Shown: positions 9,866 to 18,639 of the stretch, in pieces
Position numbering within the stretch: the first letter of the stretch is position 1
How the letters are laid out: the number at the start of each line of letters is the position of its first letter
Source: Actinobacillus porcinus
GTDB taxonomy: Bacteria > Pseudomonadota > Gammaproteobacteria > Enterobacterales > Pasteurellaceae
Length of the DNA stretch: 64,000 nucleotides
Direction of reading: 5' to 3'
Assembly (NCBI RefSeq): GCF_901764995.1
Contig: NZ_CABFKI010000001.1
Coordinates: 248,001 to 312,000 of the forward strand
Translations under genes and position numbers: made by a program
The notes under the pieces: generated by a model
The model's input: only the letters and a program-made list of their open reading frames with translations
What the model was told of the DNA's origin: nothing
The model's database searches: none

Positions 9866-11073
9866 GTAGTGATGTAAATATTAAACCCGAATATAAAGCA
9901 AGTGCGATCTTTGTGGCAACGCTGGGTATTTTGTCTATGTTGCCACCTTTAGGGATTGATATGTATTTGCCGTCCTTTTTATATATTGCGCAAGATTTAG
10001 GCATTACCCCTGAGCAAGTGCAATTCACCTTGACCTTTTTCAGCTACGGTATGGCGGCAGGGCAGTTATTTTGGGGGCCGGTTGGCGATAGTTTTGGGCG
10101 AAAACCTATTATTTTGCTCGGCGTGAGCGTGGGGGCAACGGTGGCGTTAATTTTGACGCAGATTAATTCTATTGAAAATTTCACCGCACTTCGTTTTATA
10201 CAAGGTTTCTTTGGGGCTGCCCCTGTGGTGTTGGTGGGGGCGTTGTTGCGAGATTTGTTTGATAAAAATGAACTGTCGCGGATGATGTCAATGATTACCT
10301 TGGTCTTTATGGTGGCACCGTTGCTTGCGCCGATTATCGGTGGACAGATTATTAAATACTGGCATTGGCATATGATTTTTTATGTGATTGGTTTTATGGG
10401 GTTATTGAGCTTATCTCTAGTGTCCTTCATTATTCCTGAAACTCATCAAAAAGAGCATCGAATTCCTTTACGTTTGAGCGTGATCATTCGTAACTTCGCG
10501 ACCCTATGGAAACAAAAAGAAGTGTTGGGTTATATGTTTTCATCGGGCTTAGGCTTTGGCGGTTTGTTTGCCTTTATTACCTCAGGCTCTATTGTGTATA
10601 TTGGGCTTTATGGCGTTGCGCCTGAAAATTTCGGTTTCTTCTTTATGTTGAACATCGGCATTATGACCTTCGGTTCCATAATGAATGGGCGTTTTGTGCG
10701 TAAAATCGGCGCAGAACGAATGATGCAAATTGGCTTATCTATTCAGTTTATTTCTGCAATTTGGCTCATTTTAACCGCACTTTTGGATCTCGGTTTTTGG
10801 AGCATGGCAATCGGTGTGGCGTTTTTTGTCGGTCAAAACTCGTTGATTTCATCTAACGCCATGGCATCGATTTTGGAAAAATTCCCGACTATGGCAGGTA
10901 CAGCCAATTCTGTGGCAGGTAGCGTACGCTTTGCCCTTGGTGCAACGGTAGGATCCCTTGTGGCACTAATGAAAATGGATAGCGCGGCACCAATGCTTTA
11001 TACCATGAGCGCTTGTTCGCTAGGTGCGGTATGTTGTTATTATTTCTTGACTTATCGGACGATTAATAAATAG
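9862..11073 (+). CDS. bcr: Bcr/CflA-type multidrug efflux MFS transporter
   Basis: A 403-residue, 12-segment major facilitator of the drug:H+ antiporter family. The motif WGPVGDSFGRKP (near residue 69) is the conserved MFS motif A between segments 2 and 3, and the GIDMYLPS start of segment 1 is typical of Bcr/CflA. The rsuA-bcr order with a 4-nt overlap is the same as in other gammaproteobacteria. Two uptake signals lie within the gene (10183 and 10774). The drug specificity cannot be read from sequence. Confidence 0.93.
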   Translation: MSSDVNIKPEYKASAIFVATLGILSMLPPLGIDMYLPSFLYIAQDLGITPEQVQFTLTFFSYGMAAGQLFWGPVGDSFGRKPIILLGVSVGATVALILTQINSIENFTALRFIQGFFGAAPVVLVGALLRDLFDKNELSRMMSMITLVFMVAPLLAPIIGGQIIKYWHWHMIFYVIGFMGLLSLSLVSFIIPETHQKEHRIPLRLSVIIRNFATLWKQKEVLGYMFSSGLGFGGLFAFITSGSIVYIGLYGVAPENFGFFFMLNIGIMTFGSIMNGRFVRKIGAERMMQIGLSIQFISAIWLILTALLDLGFWSMAIGVAFFVGQNSLISSNAMASILEKFPTMAGTANSVAGSVRFALGATVGSLVALMKMDSAAPMLYTMSACSLGAVCCYYFLTYRTINK

Positions 11074-11092
11074 AAAAGATTGGATGGTGTAA

Positions 11093-11262
11093 GGACAAAA
11101 TATTTGCCCCTGATTACCACCCTATACGAGCCGTATAGGATTATTGAATCTGAGCCGCATTGCGGCTCTTTTTTCAGTCCCGGCGGGGCTGGGATTAATG
11201 AACCTAGCACGGCTCGTGCTAGGTTATTTATCAGTAGTTGGGGCAAAAATATTTTGCCCCAA
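11093..11262. repeat. Six-palindrome composite repeat, copy 1
   Basis: A chain of palindromes: 11093-11110 (imperfect, GGaCAAAA...TTTGCCCC type); 11121-11139, CCTATACGAGCCGTATAGG; 11152-11168, GAGCCGCATTGCGGCTC followed by six T; 11175-11191, CAGTCCCGGCGGGGCTG; 11201-11225 with 11-bp arms AACCTAGCACG / CGTGCTAGGTT; 11238-11262 with arms TTGGGGCAAAA / TTTTGCCCCAA. The same order, inverted, occurs at 50342-50535. It fills the gap between the convergent genes bcr and malT. The third hairpin plus T6 is terminator-like on the + strand, so bcr termination is one likely effect. No protein-coding content is credible here. Confidence 0.9.
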
Positions 11263-11276
11263 TATATCTTTGTTAT

Positions 11277-12944
11277 CTAACTTTTCGGGATTTCTACACC
11301 GGATGAAAGTAGATCTTGAATATCAGATTTCAATACATCGGCTTTTGGCCCGTAGATAGCTTGGATACCTGTGCCTTTGATGATTAAGCCCATGGCTCCG
11401 GCTTGTTTCCAACCGGCTTCATCGCCCACGAGTTCCGCATTGTGAACAGTGATACGCAAACGTGTCATACAGGCATCCACATCGGCGATATTGTTACGTC
11501 CGCCCAGTAAATTCACGATTTGTATCACTTGTGCGCTTGCGTTAGCAACGGTTGGCTCGTTGCTTGAGCTGTTATCATCGGCATTTTTCGCATCGTAGTT
11601 ACCGTTACGACCGGCTGTGGCGAGATTGAATTTCTTAATCATAAAGTTAGCGATAAAGAACATCACTACGGCGAAAAGGATAGAGACCCAAATAAAGTTG
11701 ATCACATCCATGCCAATTCCCGCTTTTATCGACATTGGTGTACGGGTTAAAAACTCGATATTACCGAATGAATGTACACGTAAATCCACAATATCCGCCA
11801 TCGCAAATGCAGCACCTTGCATTAAGGCATAAACAATGTAAAGCGGAAGTGCCACGAACATAAACATATATTCAATTGGCTCGGTTACGCCGGTTAAGAA
11901 CACCGCAAGAGCAGAAGAAAGGAAGATCCCTTTGTAGATATTTTTCTTATCTGCATCTACGTTGATATACATGGCTAAGGTTAAGCCCATTAAGATACCG
12001 CTTGAGCCAATCATTTGACCCACTTTGAAGCGCGCCGGCGTTACCGTTGAAAGCAAGTTGTTGTATTGGTCTAGGCTTCCCGCATCTTTAAGGTTAATTA
12101 AGTCACTGATCCAAGCCAGCCATAATGGGTCTTGACCAAATACTTGCGTACCTTGATGTGCGCCTGTTAAGAAAGTGTAAGTACCGCCCAATGAGGTGTA
12201 GTTCATTGGAATGGTGAGCATATGGTGTAAGCCAAAAGGTAACAATAAACGCTCTAATGTACCGTAAATAAATGGCGCAAGAATTGGCGCGGTATTTTGT
12301 GAATTTGCAATCCATTGACCAAAGTGGTTAATCCCTGTTTGTACCAACGGCCAGAAAATAGACAAAATTAACGCCACAATTACAGAACGATAAATCACCA
12401 CGAAAGGCACGAAACGTTTACCGTTAAAGAACGTGAGTACTTCAGGTAATTTGCGGAAATTGTAGTATTTGTTGAACGTTGTTGCGCCCACAAAACCGGC
12501 AATAATCCCCACAAACACCCCCATATTTAAGGCAGGTTGTCCGAGTACATTAACGAAATAGTTTGCTACAGGAATATCGCCCGCTAACAGTGTGCTAACG
12601 TGTGCATTTGGATCGCTAAGCATATCAAGCTTCACGCCAAAGAAGTTACCGGTAATTAAGTTGATTAAGATAAACGCAAGACCTGCTGCAAAAGCACCGC
12701 CGGCACGTTCATTCGCCCAGCTACCGCCAATAGCAAGCGCAAATAAAAGATGAAGATTACCGATAATCCCCCAACCGATTTGGGCGATAATATTGCCGAG
12801 ACGTAGCACCCATTCGGCATCACTGAGTAACGGCAATGAATTACCGATACTTACCATTAAACCCGCGGCAGGCATTACGGCAATAACCACCATCAGGCAT
12901 TTACCAAATTTTTGCCAGAATTCAAAACTCAGTAGTTTTTTCAT
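11277..12944 (-). CDS. malT-like (malX family): Maltose/glucose-type PTS transporter, EIICB
   Basis: Membrane permease of the phosphotransferase system that imports and phosphorylates a glucoside, here most likely maltose to maltose 6'-phosphate. About 555 residues: an EIIC domain with ~10 membrane segments (1-430, including LPFGLHHMLTIP and the GVTEPIEYMF substrate loop), a linker rich in Asn/Asp/Ser, and a C-terminal EIIB domain (~475-550) with the phospho-cysteine in DACMTRLRITV. No EIIA domain is present, so it must borrow EIIA-Glc. I use ATG 12944 because AGGAG lies 7 nt upstream; a longer frame to 13016 would run 62 nt into the preceding gene. Last gene of the four-gene minus-strand operon. 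Name collision: this malT is the Gram-positive permease name, not the E. coli activator. Confidence 0.85.
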   Translation of the reverse strand: MKKLLSFEFWQKFGKCLMVVIAVMPAAGLMVSIGNSLPLLSDAEWVLRLGNIIAQIGWGIIGNLHLLFALAIGGSWANERAGGAFAAGLAFILINLITGNFFGVKLDMLSDPNAHVSTLLAGDIPVANYFVNVLGQPALNMGVFVGIIAGFVGATTFNKYYNFRKLPEVLTFFNGKRFVPFVVIYRSVIVALILSIFWPLVQTGINHFGQWIANSQNTAPILAPFIYGTLERLLLPFGLHHMLTIPMNYTSLGGTYTFLTGAHQGTQVFGQDPLWLAWISDLINLKDAGSLDQYNNLLSTVTPARFKVGQMIGSSGILMGLTLAMYINVDADKKNIYKGIFLSSALAVFLTGVTEPIEYMFMFVALPLYIVYALMQGAAFAMADIVDLRVHSFGNIEFLTRTPMSIKAGIGMDVINFIWVSILFAVVMFFIANFMIKKFNLATAGRNGNYDAKNADDNSSSNEPTVANASAQVIQIVNLLGGRNNIADVDACMTRLRITVHNAELVGDEAGWKQAGAMGLIIKGTGIQAIYGPKADVLKSDIQDLLSSGVEIPKS

Positions 12945-12954
12945 GTTTGTACTC

Positions 12955-13746
12955 CTAGAAAATGAGATCGACTTCCACACCAAAATGGTCGGAAACCACC
13001 GCTTTATTTTTGCCATTGAAAATCACTTGGCTTGATAAAACGCGTTTTGCTTGATTTAAAAAAATGTAATCTAATCGCTTCTCTTCGCTATGGTCACGCC
13101 AACCATCAATGGCTTTTTCTACCGTAATCCCCGAATCTTTTTGTTCCGCAAGATCGTAAGTATCAATTAATCCAAGGGATTTAATATTTTCATAGGCTTG
13201 CGGATTGGTGATGGCGTCCGTATTAAAATCACCCATTAGAATTTTGAGATGATGGTTTGATGTGCGCTCAACAATATTGCGAATATTTTCAAGCTGATTT
13301 TCTTCTTTGCAATCAGGAAGATTAATATGGCAGGAATAACATTCCACCAACTGTCCTTGATATTCCACCGTTAACCCTAAGATTTTACGGGAAAGAATGG
13401 AATCTAAACGTTGGTGTTGGCTGCAATAAAACGGATCCACATCGTATACAGGTAAGCGCGTTAAAAAGGCGATTCCTTCATCATATTTATCGTAGCCAAT
13501 GTGTGAGTTGCTCCAAAACAGCGAATATTTTTGCTCAACCTGTTGGTTAATTTGGCGTAATAAAATTACGCCATAATTATCTTCTTTTAAGCTAGCGGAA
13601 AGAGCAGGGGCTGACATTAGTTGATTGACTTCTTGCAAAGCAATCACATCGTAGCCCTTTTCCACAATGGTTTGAGCCAGTGTTTGGATTTTATCCGCTT
13701 GGTTGTCCTCCAACCAAGCGTGTACATTGAGGGTGAGTAATTTCAT
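12955..13746 (-). CDS. mapP-like: Endonuclease/exonuclease/phosphatase-fold hydrolase, probable maltose 6'-phosphate phosphatase
   Basis: A 263-residue protein of the Mg-dependent EEP fold. Visible metal and catalytic motifs are LNVHAW at the N-terminus (Asn7), ALQEVNQ (Glu near residue 38), MGDFNTDA (Asp/Asn near 172) and SDHFGVEVDL at the C-terminus (Asp-His). On its own this could be a nuclease or other phosphodiesterase. Its place between a maltose-type PTS permease and maltodextrin enzymes, with no 6-phospho-alpha-glucosidase, matches the Enterococcus arrangement in which MapP removes the phosphate from maltose 6'-phosphate. That role is inference from context. Spacing is 9 nt after malP and 10 nt before malT. 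Confidence 0.68.
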   Translation of the reverse strand: MKLLTLNVHAWLEDNQADKIQTLAQTIVEKGYDVIALQEVNQLMSAPALSASLKEDNYGVILLRQINQQVEQKYSLFWSNSHIGYDKYDEGIAFLTRLPVYDVDPFYCSQHQRLDSILSRKILGLTVEYQGQLVECYSCHINLPDCKEENQLENIRNIVERTSNHHLKILMGDFNTDAITNPQAYENIKSLGLIDTYDLAEQKDSGITVEKAIDGWRDHSEEKRLDYIFLNQAKRVLSSQVIFNGKNKAVVSDHFGVEVDLIF

Positions 13747-13755
13747 TTTTCCCCC

Positions 13756-16023
13756 TTAGCCCTCACAATGCCAAATATCTGCATTATATTGCGCGATAGT
13801 GCGGTCTGAAGAGAAGAAACCTGCTTTCGCAATGTTGCAAATCACTTTTTGGTTCCAACTATCTTGGTCTTCGTAATCTGCCAAGATTTGCTCTTTTGTC
13901 TCTACATAATCATTGAAATCAATCAAGGTCATAAACCAGTCTTTATTCAATAACTCATTGTAAAGACGCTCTAAGCGCGTTTGATTACCCAATTTGACCA
14001 ACGCAGGATCTAGGATAAAATCCACCGCTCTTTTGATGTTGTTGTCGTTGGTGTAGTAGTCTTTTGACACATAACCTGCGGTTTCGTAAAGTTTGATGAT
14101 GTGATCAGCATCTTTACCGAAAGTATAAATATTTTCCGCACCGGCAAGCTCGGCAATTTCTACGTTCGCGCCATCCATTGTGCCAAGCGTTAAGGCACCG
14201 TTGAGCATAAATTTCATATTACCGGTACCCGAAGCTTCTTTTGAAGCAAGTGAAATTTGCTCAGAAATATCCGTTGCAGGAATAAGTTTTTCTGCCACGC
14301 TCACATTATAGTTTTCCACTAAATGCACATTTAAATATTGATTGACTTCAGGATCATTGTTAATCAATTCAGATAAACAAAGAATTAAGTGGATAATATC
14401 TTGTGCAATAATATAAGCCGGTGCTGCTTTACCACCAAAAATGACCGTAATTTTACGTTTTGGTAATTTACCCGCTTTAATTTCAAGGTATTTATGAATC
14501 ACATAAAGTGCATTCATTTGTTGACGTTTATATTCGTGGAAACGTTTAATTTGCGTATCAATAATTGAATTTTCGTCTAACTCAATACCTTTATTTTCTT
14601 TCAGGTATGTTTTTAACGCCAATTTATTTTGGGATTTAATTTCCGCTAATTTTTGATGGACTTTTTTGTCATCTTTAAATGCTAACAATTTTTCTAATTG
14701 CGTTGCATCTTGCAAATAACCATTACCGATTAATTCTTTAATGTAAGCGGCTAATGGTTGGTTAGCGAATTCTAACCAACGGCGGAATGTAATCCCATTG
14801 GTTTTATTATTAAATTTCTCAGGATAAATTTCGTAAAAAGCTTTTAATTCTGAGTTTTTCAAAATTTCAGTATGTAATGCCGCTACGCCATTCACCGCAT
14901 TTGAGAAGTGAATATCCATATGCGCCATATGTACGCGATCTTGCTCATCAATGATTTGTACTGCCGGATTGCTGTATTTAGCACGCACTAATTGATCTAA
15001 TTGTTTAATGACAACCACTAAGTGCGGTACAACTTCATCTAAATAAGCAAGTGGCCATTTTTCAAGGGCTTCCGCAAGAATGGTGTGGTTGGTGTAACCG
15101 ACCATATTGCGAACGATATCTACCGCTTCTTCAAATTTAATACCGTGTTTTTCCGTTAATAAACGGATTAACTCAGGGATGACCATTGATGGATGGGTAT
15201 CGTTAATTTGAACGTACGCGTAATCCGCCAAATCATGTAAATTACTACCGCGCTCAATCGCTTCATCAATCAATAATTGTGCCGCATTCGACACCATGAA
15301 GTATTGTTGATAAATACGTAATAATTCACCGTTTTTAGTTGAATCATCCGGGTAAAGGAATAGAGTTAAGTTCTCTTCGATTTTAGTTTCATCGAACTCA
15401 ATCCCTTCTTTGATTAAATTATAATTTAACCCTTTAATATCAAATAAATTTAAATAATTTTTAGTGTCTTTTTGATAACCTAAAATATCAATGCGATCTA
15501 ATTTTGATTTTAAGGTGAAGTTTTTAAACGGCACTTCATAGCTAATCTCTGTTGGAATTAACCAAGCATCTTGTTCAATCCAGAAGTTTGCTTCTGTGTG
15601 TTGTTCATTGCGTTTGAATACTTGTTTGAATAAACCACAGTGATAATTTAACCCCACACCTTCTGCGTTTAAACCAAGGGTTGACATTGAATCAATAAAA
15701 CAAGAAGCTAAACGACCTAACCCGCCATTACCTAAAGAAGGTTCAGGTTCAATATCTTCAATATGGCTTAATGATTTGCCCGCTTCCGCTAATTCATTTT
15801 TAATTTCTTCATATAAGCCTAAATTGATTAAGTTATTCGATAATAATTTACCAATCAAAAACTCGGCAGAAATATAATAAACTTTACGTTTACCGTTATT
15901 TTTTGCTTTGTTTGCGGCAATTTCTTTTACGAAATTTAATAATTGAACATAAATTTCTTTATCGCTTAATTCTGCTAAGGTTTTGTTCGTGTTATTTTTT
16001 ACAAAAGAATTAAATTGTGTCAT
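13756..16023 (-). CDS. malP: Maltodextrin/glycogen phosphorylase
   Basis: Releases glucose 1-phosphate from alpha-1,4-glucans using phosphate and pyridoxal phosphate. The 755 residues contain [21 protein letters not shown] near residue 92 (glucan phosphorylase signature), NGITFRRWL near 408, and [14 protein letters not shown] near 602, where the lysine binds PLP. The N-terminus lacks a long regulatory extension and the sequence is rich in Lys/Asn/Ile, more like Firmicutes phosphorylases than enteric MalP. It overlaps the malQ end by 14 nt. An uptake signal at 15020-15028 shows at least some integration into the host genome's style. Confidence 0.93.
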   Translation of the reverse strand: MTQFNSFVKNNTNKTLAELSDKEIYVQLLNFVKEIAANKAKNNGKRKVYYISAEFLIGKLLSNNLINLGLYEEIKNELAEAGKSLSHIEDIEPEPSLGNGGLGRLASCFIDSMSTLGLNAEGVGLNYHCGLFKQVFKRNEQHTEANFWIEQDAWLIPTEISYEVPFKNFTLKSKLDRIDILGYQKDTKNYLNLFDIKGLNYNLIKEGIEFDETKIEENLTLFLYPDDSTKNGELLRIYQQYFMVSNAAQLLIDEAIERGSNLHDLADYAYVQINDTHPSMVIPELIRLLTEKHGIKFEEAVDIVRNMVGYTNHTILAEALEKWPLAYLDEVVPHLVVVIKQLDQLVRAKYSNPAVQIIDEQDRVHMAHMDIHFSNAVNGVAALHTEILKNSELKAFYEIYPEKFNNKTNGITFRRWLEFANQPLAAYIKELIGNGYLQDATQLEKLLAFKDDKKVHQKLAEIKSQNKLALKTYLKENKGIELDENSIIDTQIKRFHEYKRQQMNALYVIHKYLEIKAGKLPKRKITVIFGGKAAPAYIIAQDIIHLILCLSELINNDPEVNQYLNVHLVENYNVSVAEKLIPATDISEQISLASKEASGTGNMKFMLNGALTLGTMDGANVEIAELAGAENIYTFGKDADHIIKLYETAGYVSKDYYTNDNNIKRAVDFILDPALVKLGNQTRLERLYNELLNKDWFMTLIDFNDYVETKEQILADYEDQDSWNQKVICNIAKAGFFSSDRTIAQYNADIWHCEG

Positions 16024-17533
16024 TTTGAGTTCCTTGTTTATTTTTTCGTTGATATAACGAAGTCATTTGAGTTAAGAAATCTTTTTTATCTTGGGTTAAA
16101 TCGCTTTCCAGCATACGCCATTCCCAATTACCGCCAATGGTAGACGGCATGTTCATTCTTGAGCTCTTTGGCAAATCCAAGAGATCTTGCATGGTGACAA
16201 TTGCCGTATTGCTCACGGTGGCAAACAGTTGGCGAATCATTGCTTGGCTGAGTGATTCCTTTTCACCACGATGGGTATAATCGTTGATGTATTGCTGTTG
16301 CTCCGCATTTAAATCCGCATACCAACCATTCAACACATCGTTATCATGTGTGCCGATGTAAGTAATGGAATGTGGAATGTTGTAATGTGGGCTATCGAAG
16401 CTTTCGCCTGTCACATCTTCAAAACCAAACTGCAGAATTTTCATACCGGGATAGCCACAGTCAGATAAGAGTTTTCTCGCTTTATCATCAATATTGCCTA
16501 AATCTTCCGCAATAATCGGTAAATCGCCTAATTGCTGTTTCACCGCTTCAAACAACGCATAGCCCGGACCCGGTTGCCAGCTTCCGTCTTTTGCCACAAT
16601 CGCATCACCGTCCACTTGCCAGTAATCAGAGAAACCTTTGAAATGGTCGATTCGCAATACATCATAAATTTTAAAGCTCTCTTCAATACGATGAATCCAC
16701 CAGCTATAACCTTGTTTTTTATGCTCCGCCCAATCATAAAGCGGGTTGCCCCAAAGTTGTCCTGTTTCGCTAAATTGATCCGCCGGTACGCCTGCTACAA
16801 AAAGCGGTTTACGTGTTGCGTCTAATTGGAAAAGTTCCGGTTTTGTCCAAACTTCTACGCTATCCGCCGCCACATAAATCGGCATATCGCCAATAATTTG
16901 AATCTTGCGTTGGTTCGCATAAGCCTTTAATGCCAACCATTGTTGGAAGAAAAAGTATTGGGTGACTTTGAAGTATTGGATGGTATCTGCCAGCATTGCA
17001 CGATATTTTTCAAGGGTTTTCTCATCGCGAGCAACGGCTTTTTTATCATCCCATTCTTGAATGGCTTTATTGTCAAAATGCTCTTTAATCGCCATAAATT
17101 CCGCATAATCATCTAACCAAGTGCGGTTATTTTTCTCGAAGTTTTTATAATCCGCTTGGTATGCCGCATTTTTAACGAAATTTTTAACCGCACTTTCTAA
17201 TATAGGACGGCGAGCATAAAAGATACGTTCATAATCAATTTTGGCAGGGTCATCACCAAAATTAACATTCACGTAATCTTCCGCTTTCAACAGACCTTGT
17301 TTGGCTAATAAATCAAAATCAATTAAGTGCGTGTTGCCGGCAACGGCAGAAAAAGATTGGTAAGGGGAATCCCCATAGCTTGTGGTGGTTAATGGCAAGA
17401 TTTGCCAATAAGTTTGCTTTGTTTCCACTAAAAAATCCACGAAATCGTACGCAGATTGCCCGAAAGAACCAATACCATAAGGGTTTGGTAATGAAGTGAT
17501 GTGCATTAAAACACCGCTTGACCGAGTGAACAT
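16010..17533 (-). CDS. malQ: 4-alpha-glucanotransferase (amylomaltase)
   Basis: Disproportionates maltose and maltodextrins (GH77), producing glucose and longer chains for MalP. The 507-residue length matches the short Gram-positive/Thermus type, not the ~690-residue enteric MalQ. It opens [19 protein letters not shown], with catalytic motifs RIDHFKGF near residue 296 (nucleophile Asp), IIAEDLGNI near 343 (acid/base Glu) and GTHDNDV near 394 (third Asp). First gene of the minus-strand operon; the leader shares a 195-bp region with the divergent GntR gene that carries operator palindromes and a CRP-like site. An uptake signal lies at 17187-17195. Confidence 0.95.
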   Translation of the reverse strand: MFTRSSGVLMHITSLPNPYGIGSFGQSAYDFVDFLVETKQTYWQILPLTTTSYGDSPYQSFSAVAGNTHLIDFDLLAKQGLLKAEDYVNVNFGDDPAKIDYERIFYARRPILESAVKNFVKNAAYQADYKNFEKNNRTWLDDYAEFMAIKEHFDNKAIQEWDDKKAVARDEKTLEKYRAMLADTIQYFKVTQYFFFQQWLALKAYANQRKIQIIGDMPIYVAADSVEVWTKPELFQLDATRKPLFVAGVPADQFSETGQLWGNPLYDWAEHKKQGYSWWIHRIEESFKIYDVLRIDHFKGFSDYWQVDGDAIVAKDGSWQPGPGYALFEAVKQQLGDLPIIAEDLGNIDDKARKLLSDCGYPGMKILQFGFEDVTGESFDSPHYNIPHSITYIGTHDNDVLNGWYADLNAEQQQYINDYTHRGEKESLSQAMIRQLFATVSNTAIVTMQDLLDLPKSSRMNMPSTIGGNWEWRMLESDLTQDKKDFLTQMTSLYQRKNKQGTQNDTI

Positions 17534-17595
17534 AACATTGCCTTTATAAAGTAAAAAACGCGGCTAATTTAAACCTAAATTTTCCTTTCTGCAAC

Positions 17596-17613
17596 AACTT
17601 TTACGTAAAAGAT
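17596..17613. promoter_or_regulatory. Operator-like palindrome 1 (maltose regulator)
   Basis: AACTTTTACGTAAAAGAT contains a perfect TTTTACGTAAAA palindrome, 63 bp upstream of malQ. It shares its core with the sites at 17650 and 18456, so it is a likely binding site for the adjacent GntR/UTRA regulator. Confidence 0.65.
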
Positions 17614-17633
17614 GAAATTTAATCGTAAAAATA

Positions 17634-17647
17634 TGACGTAGATCACA
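17634..17647. promoter_or_regulatory. Probable CRP-cAMP binding site
   Basis: TGACGTAGATCACA, with flanking A/T on both sides, is a good match to the CRP consensus (TGTGA-N6-TCACA) with one half strong and the other weaker. It lies between the two operator palindromes in the divergent malQ/gntR region, consistent with catabolite control of a sugar operon. Confidence 0.6.
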
Positions 17648-17649
17648 AA

Positions 17650-17665
17650 AATTTACGTATAAGTT
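17650..17665. promoter_or_regulatory. Operator-like palindrome 2 (maltose regulator)
   Basis: AATTTACGTATAAGTT is an imperfect version of the 17596 palindrome, located 64 bp before the regulator gene; suited to autoregulation. Confidence 0.6.
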
Positions 17666-17728
17666 GTGAAATTTATGTTATTCTATGCGTCAAGGAATTA
17701 AAAAATGAGCAAAGGGAATGGGTAGGAA

Positions 17729-18445
17729 ATGAGCAAATATAAGAAAGTTTATAACGATATCAAAAATAAAATTCGCAGCGGTATTTTAGGCGCAAATCAA
17801 GAATTAGCCAGCGAAGGCGAATTGATGCAAGAATATGGTTTTTCCAAAGATACCATCCGCAAGGCATTGTTTTTATTGGAAATGGATGGTTATATTCAAA
17901 AGCAACAAGGTCGAAATTCCATTGTGTTAGCGAGAGATCTAACCAAACCGCAAATGCTTTCGGAAATCAAAACCGTAGGGGAATTAAACCGCGGTTTAAC
18001 CCATCAAGTAAAAACGACACTCACGAGCTTGTATATTGTGCAAGGTGAGCCGGAATTGATGCGCATCTTTAACGTAAATGATCAGATTGATTTTTATCGT
18101 ATAGGTCGTACGCGTGCCATTAACGGCGAAAATGTGGAATACGAAATTTCTTATTTCGACCGCCGCATCGTGCCTTTTATCAGCCGCGATATTGCCGAAC
18201 ATTCAATTTATCATTATTTAGAAAGTGAATTAGGCTTGAAAATCAGCCATTCACAGCGTGAAATCAGCTTCCGCTATGCCAATGACGAAGAGAAAAACAC
18301 TATGGATTTAGGGGAATATGAGATGGTGGTCAATGTCACCAGCACCACCTATTTATCCGATGGAAGCCTGTTCCAATACGGCAGCATCAGCTACCGCCCC
18401 GATAAAATCACCTTTGCGTCAACGGCAAAACGGCACGTAGAGTAG
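17729..18445 (+). CDS. GntR-family (UTRA domain) transcriptional regulator of the maltose cluster
   Basis: A 238-residue repressor-type protein. The N-terminal winged helix (about 1-70: YNDIKNKIRSGIL, LMQEYGFSKDTIRKALFLLE) is the GntR DNA-binding domain; the rest (about 85-235) has the pattern of the UTRA effector domain, ending GSISYRPDKITF. It looks most like the trehalose repressor TreR of Firmicutes, whose effector is a sugar phosphate. By analogy the effector could be maltose 6'-phosphate or another phosphosugar (inference). Divergent from malQ. Start ATG 17729 is preceded by GGTAGG. Confidence 0.88.
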   Translation: MSKYKKVYNDIKNKIRSGILGANQELASEGELMQEYGFSKDTIRKALFLLEMDGYIQKQQGRNSIVLARDLTKPQMLSEIKTVGELNRGLTHQVKTTLTSLYIVQGEPELMRIFNVNDQIDFYRIGRTRAINGENVEYEISYFDRRIVPFISRDIAEHSIYHYLESELGLKISHSQREISFRYANDEEKNTMDLGEYEMVVNVTSTTYLSDGSLFQYGSISYRPDKITFASTAKRHVE

Positions 18446-18455
18446 GGTTGATATG

Positions 18456-18473
18456 AACTTATCCGTATAAGTT
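18456..18473. promoter_or_regulatory. Third operator-like palindrome, downstream of the GntR gene
   Basis: AACTTATCCGTATAAGTT has perfect 7-bp arms around CCGT and resembles the two sites in the malQ/gntR promoter region. It begins 11 nt after the regulator's stop codon, upstream of the DUF4143 ATPase gene. It could be a remote auxiliary operator or a relic. Confidence 0.5.
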
Positions 18474-18496
18474 TACAAAAGATTATTAAGGGTGGC

Positions 18497-18518
18497 ATCG
18501 CTCATTTATTAGAGCGAT
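18497..18518 (+). terminator. Weak hairpin after the GntR gene
   Basis: Arms ATCGCTC / GAGCGAT around an 8-nt AT-rich loop. No T-run follows, so a terminator role is uncertain. Confidence 0.35.
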
Positions 18519-18529
18519 AAATCTCATAG

Positions 18530-18629
18530 AATTGGAAGCCAATTTCCATTTTTATGAATTATTTAAACAATTGGAAGTTTATTTCCAATTTATGTATAAT
18601 TTATAAAAACAGGAGCTTTACTTCCAATT
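18530..18629 (+). promoter_or_regulatory. Iterated AATTGGAA/TTCCAATT palindromes before the ATPase gene
   Basis: Three units in 100 bp. Unit 1 at 18530-18550: AATTGGAA, 6 nt, TTCCATT. Unit 2 at 18569-18590: AATTGGAA, 6 nt, TTCCAATT (perfect 8-bp arms). Unit 3 near 18611-18629 keeps the right half ACTTCCAATT with a degenerate left half. The third unit ends 10 nt before the ATG of the ATPase gene, so it may act as an operator array or as leader hairpins. A possible -10 (TATAAT at 18596-18601) lies between units 2 and 3. Confidence 0.6.
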
Positions 18630-18639
18630 AGGTGATCTT

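Noticed and set aside
11052-11359. Small open frames across the first six-palindrome repeat
   Set aside because: They are by-products of the palindromes, exist on both strands and have no ribosome site.
12945-13016. N-terminal extension of the PTS permease
   Set aside because: It overlaps the end of the preceding gene and lacks a ribosome site, whereas ATG 12944 has AGGAG at good distance and matches the family N-terminus.
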